64,000 nucleotides of DNA from G016756615 sp050958605 (GTDB lineage: Bacteria > Pseudomonadota > Alphaproteobacteria > Rhizobiales > Rhizobiaceae): NCBI RefSeq assembly GCF_050958605.1, contig NZ_JBJHDO010000001.1, forward strand, positions 930,001 to 994,000, read 5' to 3'. The notes beneath the pieces are model-generated. The model was not told the origin of the DNA. It did no database searches and saw nothing but the letters and a program-made list of their open reading frames with translations. Positions 32,158-41,086 of the stretch are shown here, piece by piece. Positions within the stretch are counted from its first letter, which is position 1. Each line of letters starts with the position of its first letter. A program made the translations under genes and the position numbers.

Positions 32158-33384
32158 TCAGGCTCCCTTCAAAGCCACGCCCGCGCCGAGCAGGAACCGG
32201 TCGGAAAGCGGCAGGCTGGCAGCACCGAGCGCGCGGGCGTTGTGTCCGACGCTTCCCTCCTGCACCTGGGGAAGCCTGAGCCCTTCGACGTCGATCCCCG
32301 CGATCTCCCGCTGAACCGCTTCGACGAGCCGCGCTCGGACCGATTTGGGCAGCCAGCCATCGATCACGGCGGCCTCGAAATCGATCACCGAGGAGGCGGC
32401 TACAATCGCATAGGCAAGGGCTCTCCCGGCGTCCTCGATCCATGCGTCGAGTTCCGGGCCGATATTGCCCCAATCCCCGGGTGACGTCCAAAGCTGTGTT
32501 GCTTCCGCACCCCTTGCGTTCAGTCGCTGTTCAAGGATCGCAATCGACGCGATGTCGATCAACTGCGCAGGTTTTCCCATCGGTCCGGGCACCGGCATCG
32601 AACCGAGCGCCCCTGCATTGCCGTTGGGGCCGGCGTAAAGACTGCCATTGAGTACGATGCCCCCGCCAGCGAAGGCACCGATGTAGAAATAGACAAAGTC
32701 ACGCGGATTGGCGCTGCGGCCGAAGACCAGTTCCGCTCCGCAGGCAGAGGTGGCGTCGTTCTGTAGATAGACCGGAAACGGACATTCCGCCTGGATTTCA
32801 GCCCGGATATCGCGGTGTCGCCACTGGTCCATGACATCCCGCGGCGCGCCGGCGGTGTCGGCCCAGTTCCATAGCTCGAAGGGCATTGCGATGCCGAGGC
32901 CGGCGATCCGCTTGTCCTGTGCCGCGGTGAGCCCGGCACGGATGCTCGATACGCCCTGCAGGACGAATTCCACGGTTTCGCGGGGGGCGGGATAGCGGTA
33001 GGACAAATGGATCATCGCGCGAACGGCGCCAAGAAAGTCGATCAGCACAAGCTCTGCACTGCGGCGGCCGATCTTCAGGCCAAGGAAATATGCTCCTTCC
33101 GGATTGAGCGACATTGGGACAGACGGCTGGCCAATCTTGCCGCGGATGGGCTCGCCCCGGACGAGCAGCCCTTCCTCCTCGAGTTCGCGCATGATGACCG
33201 AAACCGTCTGCGCGGAGAGGCCTGTGAGGCGGGCAATGTCCGTCTTGGACATGCTTCCGTTGCGGCGCACCAGCGACAGAACGAGCCGCTCGTTGAGGTC
33301 CCGCATGCCGCTCTGGTTGGTGCCGCGATGGAACCGGCTCTCGGGCTGCTGCGCCGAGCCACTTCTCGGGCTCTCCGTTTCCAT
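32158..33384 (-). CDS. frcR: ROK-family transcriptional regulator of the fructose locus
   Basis: A 408-residue protein: N-terminal winged helix-turn-helix (about 25-80; SMSKTDIARLTGLSAQTVSVIMREL) followed by a ROK sugar-kinase-like domain. The ATP-site and catalytic Asp region survive (LQNDATSACGAELVFG), but the usual ROK zinc motif CxCGxxGC is absent, so it is a sugar sensor and not an enzyme. GGGAGGAGG precedes the ATG. It is divergent from frcB across an AT-rich dyad and followed by the kinase. It most likely represses frcBCA until fructose or its phosphate is present. Confidence 0.85.
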   Translation of the reverse strand: METESPRSGSAQQPESRFHRGTNQSGMRDLNERLVLSLVRRNGSMSKTDIARLTGLSAQTVSVIMRELEEEGLLVRGEPIRGKIGQPSVPMSLNPEGAYFLGLKIGRRSAELVLIDFLGAVRAMIHLSYRYPAPRETVEFVLQGVSSIRAGLTAAQDKRIAGLGIAMPFELWNWADTAGAPRDVMDQWRHRDIRAEIQAECPFPVYLQNDATSACGAELVFGRSANPRDFVYFYIGAFAGGGIVLNGSLYAGPNGNAGALGSMPVPGPMGKPAQLIDIASIAILEQRLNARGAEATQLWTSPGDWGNIGPELDAWIEDAGRALAYAIVAASSVIDFEAAVIDGWLPKSVRARLVEAVQREIAGIDVEGLRLPQVQEGSVGHNARALGAASLPLSDRFLLGAGVALKGA

Positions 33385-33544
33385 TGCACCTCCTCCCAGC
33401 CCCGCCGAATCGGCGTGATCACCGTGATCGCTTTTGCCGAAAAGGCGCGACGCGTCCATCCAGGGCGATGAGCCTCGGATGAGACGCGGGATGGATGCCT
33501 CGCGCTCCCAGGCTCGGCAAACAATGCTGTGCAGGGGGAGGCGT

Positions 33545-33581
33545 GTCAATAATAATAATTAAGAATGATTTATTTATTGAC
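33545..33581. promoter_or_regulatory. AT-rich dyad between frcR and frcB, probable operator/promoter
   Basis: GTCAATAA (33545-33552) and TTATTGAC (33574-33581) are perfect inverted repeats bounding a nearly pure A/T stretch, striking in this GC-rich sequence. The right arm overlaps a TTGACT -35-like box on the plus strand, with TATTTT about 15 bp downstream. ROK regulators bind AT-rich operators, so this is the natural site for the adjacent regulator to block frcB transcription. Confidence 0.6.
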
Positions 33582-33671
33582 TCGCAGGTTTCCTTGGTAT
33601 TTTGTCAGGGTGACATCGGTGCGAGGCGGAGGCGTTCCGGGTCGATCGTATGGGTCACTGGGAGGAGTGTC

Positions 33672-34703
33672 ATGACCAAGTCTTCATTGAGACTGTCCGT
33701 ATTCGGCGCGGCCGCGGCCGCGCTTGTGGCGATCGCATCGCCGGGTTCGGCGGCCGACATCGTCGGCCTGATCACCAAGACTGAAGGAAATCCCTTTTTC
33801 GTGAAGATGCGGGAGGGCGCGCAGGCAAAGGCGGCGGAGCTTGGAATTGAATTGCGTACCTTCGCCGGGAAATTCGACGGCGACAACGACAGTCAGGTAG
33901 CCGCGATCGAGAACCTTATCTCGGCTGGCGCCAAAGGTTTCGCGATCGTGCCGTCCGATTCCAGCGCGATCGTCCCGACGATCAAGGCGGCGCGCGACGC
34001 CGGCCTGCTCGTCATCGTGCTGGATACCCCGCTCGACCCCATCGATGCCGCCGACGCGACTTTCGCCACCGATAATTTCAAGGCCGGCGAATTGATTGGC
34101 TCCTGGGCCAAGGCAACGCTGGGCGACAAGGCGGCGGATGCCAAGATCGCGTTTCTCGATCTCGCCACCAATCAGCCGACGGTCGATTACCTGCGCGATC
34201 AGGGCTTCATGAAGGGTTTCGGCATCGAGATCAAGGATCCCAAACGCTACGGCGATGAGGATGACGCGCGCATCTGCGGCCACGAAATGACGGGCGGTGC
34301 CGAGGATGGCGGACGCACCGCGATGGAAACGTTGCTGCAAAAATGCCCAGACGTGAATGTCGTCTACACCATCAACGAGCCGGCGGCTGCTGGCGCCTGG
34401 GAGGCGCTGAAGGCGGTCGGCAAGGATGACGGCTCGGTTCTGGTTACCTCGATCGATGGCGGTTGCCCGGGCGTGGCCAACGTGAAGGCAGGCGTCATCG
34501 GTGCCACTTCGCAGCAATATCCGCTCAAGATGGCGGCCATGGCGATGGAAGCGATCCAGAAATTCGCCAAGACCGGCGAAAAACCCGCCAAGACCGAGGG
34601 GCTCGACTTCCTCGACACAGGCGCGACCCTGATCACCGACAAGCCCGTGGCGGGCGTGGAGTCGATCGACAGCGCGAAGGGCAAGGAACTCTGCTGGGGC
34701 TGA
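33672..34703 (+). CDS. frcB: Fructose ABC transporter substrate-binding protein
   Basis: A 343-residue periplasmic binding protein, ribose-binding fold, with signal peptide (MTKSSLRLSVFG, cleavage at GSA near residue 27). The mature start DIVGLITKTEGNPFFVKMREG and the hinge blocks IVPSDSSAIVPTIKAARDAG and TINEPAAAGAWEAL closely follow FrcB of rhizobia as recalled. Two Cys near the middle (RICGHEM and LLQKCPD) and one in DGGCPG may form a disulphide, as in other FrcB-type proteins. GGAGGAG precedes the ATG. Followed after a hairpin by the permease gene. In S. meliloti this transporter also accepts ribose and mannose. Confidence 0.93.
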   Translation: MTKSSLRLSVFGAAAAALVAIASPGSAADIVGLITKTEGNPFFVKMREGAQAKAAELGIELRTFAGKFDGDNDSQVAAIENLISAGAKGFAIVPSDSSAIVPTIKAARDAGLLVIVLDTPLDPIDAADATFATDNFKAGELIGSWAKATLGDKAADAKIAFLDLATNQPTVDYLRDQGFMKGFGIEIKDPKRYGDEDDARICGHEMTGGAEDGGRTAMETLLQKCPDVNVVYTINEPAAAGAWEALKAVGKDDGSVLVTSIDGGCPGVANVKAGVIGATSQQYPLKMAAMAMEAIQKFAKTGEKPAKTEGLDFLDTGATLITDKPVAGVESIDSAKGKELCWG

Positions 34704-34743
34704 TGCCTTTTTCGGGCGCGTCCGCTCAGTGGACGACTCATTT

Positions 34744-34773
34744 GGAGGGGCGACGTGAAGTCGTCGCTCCTCC
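34744..34773 (+). promoter_or_regulatory. Intercistronic hairpin between frcB and frcC
   Basis: GGAGGGGCGACG pairs with CGTCGCTCCTCC through 12 bp, one of them a G-U wobble, around a 6-nt loop. It lies 40 nt after the frcB stop and 31 nt before the frcC start. It parallels the hairpins behind the other binding-protein genes in this window and probably raises frcB relative to frcCA. Confidence 0.65.
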
Positions 34774-34803
34774 ATCGACTGCATGCCTTGGGAGAGGATC
34801 GGT

Positions 34804-35880
34804 ATGAGTGATGATGGTGTCGCATCGGCTACGGCGGAGAGGGGGCTTGTCGGGAGCAGCCAGACCGTCGCCAGCTTCGAGGAGCACGCTCCGTCGCTTC
34901 TGCGTCGCATCCAGGGATTCCTGCATGCTTATCCGACAGCAATTCCCTTCATCGTGCTCGGTGTGGGCATCCTGATCTTTTCGGTGGCGGCGGGTGGTCG
35001 CTTCTTTGCCCCGTTCAACCTGTCGCTCGTTTTGCAGCAGGTCACCATCATCGGCGTTCTGGGCATTGCCCAGACCCTCGTCATCCTGACCGCCGGCATC
35101 GACCTGTCCGTCGGGGCGATCATGATCCTCTCCTCGATCGTCATGGGACGGCTTGCCGTCGTCGCCGGTGTTCCGGTCGAGATCGCTTTTCTGCTGGGGC
35201 TTGTCACCGGTTTCCTGTGCGGGTTGGTCAACGGTCTGCTGGTGGCCGTGGTCAGGCTGCCGCCTTTCATCGTCACGCTTGGAACCTGGAGCATTTACGG
35301 CGCGCTCGTCATCTTCGTCTCGCGCTCCGAAACGATCAGGTCCCAGGATATCGCTGCCGTTGCCCCATGGCTGCAATGGCTGGGCAGTAAGCTCCGGATC
35401 GGTGGCGGCGCGGTCCTGACCTACGGTTCCATCCTGATGATCCTGATCGCTGTTGGGGTCTGGTATCTCCTCAACCGAACCCCGTTCGGTCGGCATGTCT
35501 ATGCCACGGGAGACGATCCCGAAGCTGCGCGGCTGGCGGGAATAAACACGAAACGCACCCTGATCGCCGTATATGCGCTGGCCGGCCTCATCTGTGCGGT
35601 CGCAGGCTGGGTCACGATCGGCCGCATTGGCGCGGTGAGTCCGCTGGCGGGCCAGAACGCCAACCTCGATGCGATAACAGCGGTGGTCATCGGCGGCACA
35701 TCCTTGTTCGGGGGCAGAGGCTCGCTGGTCGGCACTCTGGTCGGCGCGCTGATCGTGGGCGTTTTCCGCAACGGGCTCGCCCTCGTCGGTGTCGACGTTC
35801 TCTGGCAGGAATTCACTGTCGGACTGTTGATCATCCTTGCCGTCACCATCGATCAATGGATCAGGAAGATATCGGCATGA
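34804..35880 (+). CDS. frcC: Fructose ABC transporter permease
   Basis: A 358-residue RbsC-family permease with a soluble N-terminal extension of about 45 residues and then about nine helices. The VILTAGIDLSVGAIMILSS region, VRLPPFIVTLGT, and AVVIGGTSLFGGRGSLVGTLVG near the C-terminus are characteristic. GGGAGAGG precedes the ATG at 34804. It overlaps frcA by ATGA. Unlike the other CUT2 systems in this window it is the only permease gene, so the channel should be a homodimer. Confidence 0.93.
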   Translation: MSDDGVASATAERGLVGSSQTVASFEEHAPSLLRRIQGFLHAYPTAIPFIVLGVGILIFSVAAGGRFFAPFNLSLVLQQVTIIGVLGIAQTLVILTAGIDLSVGAIMILSSIVMGRLAVVAGVPVEIAFLLGLVTGFLCGLVNGLLVAVVRLPPFIVTLGTWSIYGALVIFVSRSETIRSQDIAAVAPWLQWLGSKLRIGGGAVLTYGSILMILIAVGVWYLLNRTPFGRHVYATGDDPEAARLAGINTKRTLIAVYALAGLICAVAGWVTIGRIGAVSPLAGQNANLDAITAVVIGGTSLFGGRGSLVGTLVGALIVGVFRNGLALVGVDVLWQEFTVGLLIILAVTIDQWIRKISA

Positions 35881-36659
35881 GCAGCGTTCCCACTCTCGCC
35901 GCGAAAGGACTCAGCAAGCGCTACGGTCGGGTGGTGGCGCTCGACAATGCCGATTTCGAGCTGATGCCGAACGAGATCCTGGCTGTCATCGGCGACAACG
36001 GCGCAGGCAAGTCGACCCTGATCAAAGCGTTATGTGGAGCGGTAATGCCCGATTCCGGCACGATCGAACTCAACGGCCAGCCGGTGAATTTTCGTTCGCC
36101 GCTGGAGGCGCGCCTTGCCGGCATCGAGACGGTCTATCAGAACCTTGCACTTTCGCCTGCGCTGTCGATCGCGGACAACATGTTCCTGGGTCGGGAAATG
36201 CGCAAGCCCGGCCTGATGGGTTCGCTGTTCCGGCGCCTCGATCGCACCGCGATGCAGAAGATCGCTCGCCAGAAGCTGAACGAACTGGGTCTGATGACCA
36301 TCCAGAACATCGGCCAGGCGGTCGAGACGCTGTCGGGCGGCCAGCGCCAGGGCGTCGCCGTCGCTCGGGCCGCTGCTTTCGGCTCCAAGGTGGTGATCAT
36401 GGACGAGCCCACGGCGGCGCTGGGCGTCAAGGAATCGCGCCGCGTCCTCGAACTGATCCTGGACGTGAAGAAACGCGGTCTGCCCATCGTGCTCATCTCT
36501 CACAACATGCCGCATGTCTTCGAGGTGGCAGATCGTATCCATGTTCACCGCCTCGGCCGACGCCTCTGCGTCATCGACCCCAAGCGATACACAATGTCCG
36601 ACGCGGTGGCTTTCATGACCGGCGCCAAGGAGCCGCCGCACGAGATGGAAGCTGCGTGA
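35877..36659 (+). CDS. frcA: Fructose ABC transporter ATP-binding protein
   Basis: A 260-residue ATPase with a single nucleotide-binding domain: Walker A GDNGAGKST (about 39-47), Q-loop in TVYQNLALSP, signature LSGGQRQGVAVARAA, Walker B VVIMDEPTAAL and switch His in ISHNMPHVFEV. CUT2 ATPases elsewhere in this window are double-domain proteins of about 500 residues; FrcA of S. meliloti is likewise a single domain, so this is normal for the family. The start codon overlaps the frcC stop (ATGA). The frcK kinase is not downstream but on the other side of the regulator. Confidence 0.94.
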   Translation: MSSVPTLAAKGLSKRYGRVVALDNADFELMPNEILAVIGDNGAGKSTLIKALCGAVMPDSGTIELNGQPVNFRSPLEARLAGIETVYQNLALSPALSIADNMFLGREMRKPGLMGSLFRRLDRTAMQKIARQKLNELGLMTIQNIGQAVETLSGGQRQGVAVARAAAFGSKVVIMDEPTAALGVKESRRVLELILDVKKRGLPIVLISHNMPHVFEVADRIHVHRLGRRLCVIDPKRYTMSDAVAFMTGAKEPPHEMEAA

Positions 36660-36710
36660 ACGCTGCCACCGGCAGGCAGAGTTCAGAACGCGCGGGATCC
36701 GAATCCCCCA

Positions 36711-36757
36711 AAAGGTTGACACAAAGGGTTGCCAAGAACGCGCTATGGTCAACCTTT
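36711..36757. promoter_or_regulatory. 10-bp inverted repeat upstream of pgm
   Basis: AAAGGTTGAC (36711-36720) and its exact complement GTCAACCTTT (36748-36757) are separated by 27 bp, in the 134-bp gap between frcA and pgm. The left arm includes the -35-like TTGACA. A near-copy AAAGGGTTG follows at 36724. It may bind a regulator of the pgm-ots genes or form a long-loop hairpin at the end of the frc message. Confidence 0.45.
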
Positions 36758-36793
36758 CCGGATGGCTGACCGCTTCACAGAGGTAGAGAGCGT

Positions 36794-38422
36794 ATGATCA
36801 AAGAAGTCGCGACGACACCCTACGACGACCAGAAGCCGGGGACCTCCGGGCTCCGCAAGAAAGTGCCGGTGTTTCAACAGGAACACTATGCCGAGAACTT
36901 CATCCAGTCGGTCTTCGATTCGCTGGAGGGATTCGAGGGCAAAACGCTTGTCGTGGGAGGGGACGGACGCTTCTTCAACCGGGAAGTCATTCAGAAAGTC
37001 ATTGCGCTCGCCGCTGGCAACGGCTTCGGACGGGTGATCGTCGGCCGAGGTGGCATCCTGTCGACACCCGCGGCTTCCAACATCATCCGCAAATACAAGG
37101 CGTTCGGCGGCCTCATCCTCTCGGCGAGCCACAATCCGGGCGGTCCGCACGAGGATTTCGGCATCAAATACAATATCGGGAATGGTGGTCCGGCACCGGA
37201 GAAGATCACCGATGCCATCTTCGCCCGCAGCAAGGTGATCGACCGGTTCAGAATAGCCGATCTCGGCGCGATCGACATCGATACGCTCGGCGAAACCCGC
37301 GCGGGTGACATGATCGTCCAGGTGATCGATCCGGTGACCGACTACGCCGCTCTCATGGAGACGCTGTTCGATTTCGATGCGATCCGGGCGCTTTTCCGGT
37401 CCGGCTTCCGCATGGCTTTCGACGCCATGCACGCCGTGACCGGGCCCTATGCCAAGGAAATCCTGGAAAACCGGCTCGGCGCGCCGGACGGCACGGCTCG
37501 CAATTTCGTGCCCTTGCCGGATTTCGGCGGACACCATCCCGATCCGAATCTGGTACACGCCAAGGATCTCTACGACGAGATGATGGGGCCGGACGCGCCT
37601 GACTTCGGCGCCGCTTCCGATGGCGACGGCGATCGCAACCTGATCATCGGCAGGGGCATCTTCGTCACTCCCTCGGATTCCCTAGCCATCCTTGCCGCCA
37701 ACGCGCATCTCGCACCCGGCTACAAGCAAGGGCTCAAAGGGATCGCCAGATCGATGCCGACGAGTTGCGCGGCCGATCGTGTCGCCGAAAAGCTTGGCAT
37801 AGGAATGTACGAAACGCCGACAGGCTGGAAGTTCTTCGGCAATCTTCTGGATGCGGGCCTTGCCACGATCTGCGGAGAAGAGAGCGCCGGAACGGGGTCC
37901 GACCATGTGCGGGAGAAAGACGGGCTCTGGGCGGTGCTGCTCTGGTTGAACGTGCTGGCTTCTCGCGGAAAGAGCGTCGAGGAGATCGTCGCCGGCCATT
38001 GGGCAGAGTTCGGCCGTAACTATTATTCCCGTCACGATTATGAGGAAATCGATTCCGAGGTTGCCAATCGGTTGATGGAAGGATTGCGCGCAAAGCTGCC
38101 GAATCTGGCAGGAACCGAGGTCTCCGGCAGGAAGATCGTGGCCGCCGACGACTTTGCCTACCATGACCCCGTCGACGAGTCGGTGAGCCGCAATCAAGGG
38201 ATTCGTATCCTGTTCGGCGGCGGTTCACGCGTGGTGTTCAGGCTTTCAGGAACCGGCACGTCAGGCGCGACGCTGCGTGTCTATATCGAACGCTATGAGC
38301 CGGAGCGCGCGCAGCACCGTCTGGAGACACAGGAGGCTCTCGGCGATCTGATCGCTGCCGCCGATGCCATAGCAGGCATCCGCGCCCACACGGGCCGTTC
38401 CAAACCCAGCGTCATAACCTGA
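36794..38422 (+). CDS. pgm: Phosphoglucomutase (alpha-D-glucose phosphate-specific)
   Basis: A 542-residue alpha-D-phosphohexomutase, the full length of the Pgm family. The active-site phosphoserine loop LSASHNPGG (about 112-120), the metal loop DGDGDRN (about 277) and the C-terminal phosphate-binding RLSGTGTSGATLR are all intact, as is the N-terminal GTSGLRKKVP. It interconverts glucose-1- and glucose-6-phosphate in the cytosol, supplying UDP-glucose for trehalose and surface polysaccharide synthesis. Ribosome site AGAGGTAGAG precedes the ATG. It lies upstream of the otsB-GH15-otsA cluster in the same direction. Confidence 0.96.
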   Translation: MIKEVATTPYDDQKPGTSGLRKKVPVFQQEHYAENFIQSVFDSLEGFEGKTLVVGGDGRFFNREVIQKVIALAAGNGFGRVIVGRGGILSTPAASNIIRKYKAFGGLILSASHNPGGPHEDFGIKYNIGNGGPAPEKITDAIFARSKVIDRFRIADLGAIDIDTLGETRAGDMIVQVIDPVTDYAALMETLFDFDAIRALFRSGFRMAFDAMHAVTGPYAKEILENRLGAPDGTARNFVPLPDFGGHHPDPNLVHAKDLYDEMMGPDAPDFGAASDGDGDRNLIIGRGIFVTPSDSLAILAANAHLAPGYKQGLKGIARSMPTSCAADRVAEKLGIGMYETPTGWKFFGNLLDAGLATICGEESAGTGSDHVREKDGLWAVLLWLNVLASRGKSVEEIVAGHWAEFGRNYYSRHDYEEIDSEVANRLMEGLRAKLPNLAGTEVSGRKIVAADDFAYHDPVDESVSRNQGIRILFGGGSRVVFRLSGTGTSGATLRVYIERYEPERAQHRLETQEALGDLIAAADAIAGIRAHTGRSKPSVIT

Positions 38423-38486
38423 TGCTTCCACCTGTTGCCCCAACGTGAGGGGTTGTCCTCCCGGACAATCATCCTACGTTGGGGGC

Positions 38487-39278
38487 ATGCAAGACGGATC
38501 AACCGTATCGGATCGCCAGTTCTCGGCGATCGCCCCTCACCCTTTCGTTTCCTCGCTTCCCGACCGTCTCGACGGGCACTGCCTTTTCCTCGATCTCGAC
38601 GGGACCTTGCTCGATCTCGCGGAGGCGCCGGATGCTGTCGTCGTGCCGCCCGGCCTGCAAGCGCATCTGAGCAAGCTGTCCATCTTGCTCGGTGGGGCTC
38701 TGGCGCTGGTCACCGGTCGTCCGTTGGCCTTCGTCGACCGCTTGTTTCCCGGAAACAGTTTTTCCCTGGCCGGCCTGCATGGCGCCGAGATCCGTAGCTC
38801 GCATGGCGGGCCAGCGTTGCTTGCCGCAACGGATCGGCGGCTCGAATCTGCGAAGGAGCGGCTAAGGCATGTCGCGGCAAAATGGGCGGGAGTCCTGGTG
38901 GAAGACAAGGGTCTCGCAGTAGCCGCGCATTACCGTCAAGCTCCCGAAATGGAGATCCCCGTTCATGCCTTGATGAGGGAGATCGCGTCGTCTGTGCCGG
39001 GCTGGACGTTGCAGTGTGGCAAGTTTGTCGTGGAGTTACGGCCTGCCGGCCGCGACAAGGGGGATGCCGTCCGGCTCTTCATGGAACGTTTGCCCTTTTC
39101 CAGCCGTTCTCCTCTCGCGATCGGTGACGACATAACCGACGAGAAAATGTTCGACACAGTCAATGCCATGGGCGGCGCCTCGTTGCGGGTCGGTCCGCCG
39201 TCGGCAACGACGGCTGCGCAGGGGCACATTGGAACGCCGGACGAATTGCGTCGCTGGATCGAGAAACTCGTTAGCTGA
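38487..39278 (+). CDS. otsB: Trehalose-6-phosphate phosphatase
   Basis: A 263-residue HAD-superfamily phosphatase. Motif I DLDGTLLDL with both Asp (about 36-44), motif II LVTGRP, the conserved GLHGAEIR, KFVVELRPAGRDKGDAV, and motif III/IV IGDDITDEKMF are all visible. It dephosphorylates trehalose-6-phosphate made by OtsA, 1.8 kb downstream. The ATG at 38487 has GGGGG just before it; a longer in-frame start has none. Eight bases separate it from the next gene. Confidence 0.94.
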   Translation: MQDGSTVSDRQFSAIAPHPFVSSLPDRLDGHCLFLDLDGTLLDLAEAPDAVVVPPGLQAHLSKLSILLGGALALVTGRPLAFVDRLFPGNSFSLAGLHGAEIRSSHGGPALLAATDRRLESAKERLRHVAAKWAGVLVEDKGLAVAAHYRQAPEMEIPVHALMREIASSVPGWTLQCGKFVVELRPAGRDKGDAVRLFMERLPFSSRSPLAIGDDITDEKMFDTVNAMGGASLRVGPPSATTAAQGHIGTPDELRRWIEKLVS

Positions 39279-39286
39279 GGGGCAGG

Positions 39287-41086
39287 ATGAGATTGCAATC
39301 GTCACTCGATCTAGGCGTGATCGGGAACGCCGCCGTTGCGGCGCTGATTGACCGCAGCGCGCGTCTGCTTTGGATGTGCGCGCCCCGAATGGATGGCGAT
39401 CCGGTCTTTTGTCGGCTTCTGCGGGGAGACGGTGAAGACATGGTGCCCGGCGGGGAGTGGTCGATCACTATCGACGATTTCCTGTCGTCGGAGCAGACCT
39501 ATCTCCGCAACACGGCGATCCTCGAGACGATCCTTTCCGACAGGCATGGCAATCGACTCCGCATCCGTGATTTCGCACCTCGTTTCAAACGCGCCGGCCG
39601 AATTTTCCGGCCTGTTTCCGTTGTGCGCATCGTTGAGCCGATCGCCGGTTCTCCGCGCATATCGGTGGCCATCGATCCACTCTACGACTACGGCGCGCAG
39701 ATCCCCACGGTGACGCGCGGTTCCAGCCATGTCCGTTTCCTGCTCGGGGATCAGGTTTTGCGCCTGACAACGGATGCTCCAGTGGATTTCGTGCTACGAC
39801 GAACATCTTTCGTGGTCGATCGGCCTTATGCCTTCGTTCTCGGCCCGGACGAGACTCTCGCCGAGGCGCCGGGTACGCTCGCCCAGCGCTCGCTCGAGGC
39901 CACACGCGACTACTGGATCGAATGGGTGCGCTACCTGTCGCTTCCGGTAGATTGGCAGGATGTCGTCATCCGTTCCGCCATCACGTTGAAGCTTTGCTCC
40001 AACGAGGAGACCGGAGGAATCATGGCGGCGCTGACCACGTCGATCCCGGAATATGGGGAGAGTGGCCGGACGTGGGATTATCGCTTCTGCTGGCTGCGCG
40101 ACGCCTTCTTCACGGTAAAGGCGCTCAATGCGCTCGGCGCGACAAAAACGATGGAAGATTATCTGACCTATGTGACCAATATCGCCGCCGGATCTCCGGA
40201 TGGGTATCTCCAGCCGCTCTTCGGCATCGGCCTCGAGCGCCATGTGGACGAACGCACGCTCGACTCGCTTGCGGGTTATCGCTGCTTCGGTCCCGTCAGG
40301 GCGGGCAATGCCGCATATACGCAAGTGCAGAACGACGGCTACGGCTCGGTGATCCTCGCCATCACGCAGAGCTTTTTCGACGAGCGTCTGCCCAACATGG
40401 GAGGGGAAGCGCTTCTGCACCGTCTGGAGCCTCTCGGCGAGCAGGCAGTCAAGCGCTGGGACCAGCCGGACGCCGGCCTCTGGGAATATCGGACACGCAG
40501 CGGGGTCCACACTCACTCCAGCCTCATGTGCTGGGCTGCGTGCGATCGCTTGGCCAAGATCGCGGGAAAACTCTCGATCGCCGAGCGCGCCGCCTATTGG
40601 CGCAGCCAAGCCGAAACGATCCGGGAAGGCATTCTCGAGCGAGCCTGGGACGAGAGGCTCGGCCATTTCACGTCCACTTTCGGCGGTGGCGATCTCGACG
40701 CCAGCCTGCTTCTCATTCCGGAGATCGGGCTGGTCCAGGCAAGCGATCCGCGCTTCCTCGCGACGTTGGAGGCGATCGAAAAGCAGCTCCGCTTCGGCAA
40801 TCATCTTTATCGCTATCGCGCACCCGACGACTTCGGCGAGCCCGAAACGGCCTTCACCGCTTGTACATTCTGGCTGATCGATGCGCTGGCGCGCGTCGGG
40901 CGTGATGACGACGCCCGCGAAATCTTCGCCGACGTGCTCGCCCGCCGGAACCACCTTGGTCTCCTCTCGGAAGGTCTTCACATAGAAAGCGGCGAGCTTT
41001 GGGGGAATTTCCCGCAGAGCTATTCCATGGTCGGTCTGGTCAATGCGGCGATGCGGCTATCGCGACGCTGGGAGGAAGTACTTTGA
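39287..41086 (+). CDS. Glycoside hydrolase family 15 protein (glucoamylase/trehalase-like)
   Basis: A 599-residue protein: an N-terminal beta-sandwich domain (about 1-230, beginning LGVIGNAAVAALIDRSARLLWMC) and a C-terminal (alpha/alpha)6 barrel. Typical GH15 segments are RTWDYRFCWLRDAFF (about 258-272, catalytic-site region), QVQNDGYGSVILA and TACTFWLIDALA near the end. No signal peptide is visible, so it is cytoplasmic. Relatives hydrolyse alpha-linked glucose, including trehalose. Being translated between otsB and otsA, with a 4-nt overlap into otsA, it may adjust trehalose level or act on a related glucan. Activity is not proven by sequence. Confidence 0.87.
   Translation: MRLQSSLDLGVIGNAAVAALIDRSARLLWMCAPRMDGDPVFCRLLRGDGEDMVPGGEWSITIDDFLSSEQTYLRNTAILETILSDRHGNRLRIRDFAPRFKRAGRIFRPVSVVRIVEPIAGSPRISVAIDPLYDYGAQIPTVTRGSSHVRFLLGDQVLRLTTDAPVDFVLRRTSFVVDRPYAFVLGPDETLAEAPGTLAQRSLEATRDYWIEWVRYLSLPVDWQDVVIRSAITLKLCSNEETGGIMAALTTSIPEYGESGRTWDYRFCWLRDAFFTVKALNALGATKTMEDYLTYVTNIAAGSPDGYLQPLFGIGLERHVDERTLDSLAGYRCFGPVRAGNAAYTQVQNDGYGSVILAITQSFFDERLPNMGGEALLHRLEPLGEQAVKRWDQPDAGLWEYRTRSGVHTHSSLMCWAACDRLAKIAGKLSIAERAAYWRSQAETIREGILERAWDERLGHFTSTFGGGDLDASLLLIPEIGLVQASDPRFLATLEAIEKQLRFGNHLYRYRAPDDFGEPETAFTACTFWLIDALARVGRDDDAREIFADVLARRNHLGLLSEGLHIESGELWGNFPQSYSMVGLVNAAMRLSRRWEEVL

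Noticed and set aside
39794..40981. Antisense open frame of 395 codons
   Set aside because: Mirror of the GH15 gene, which has clear catalytic motifs; the antisense product is compositionally random.
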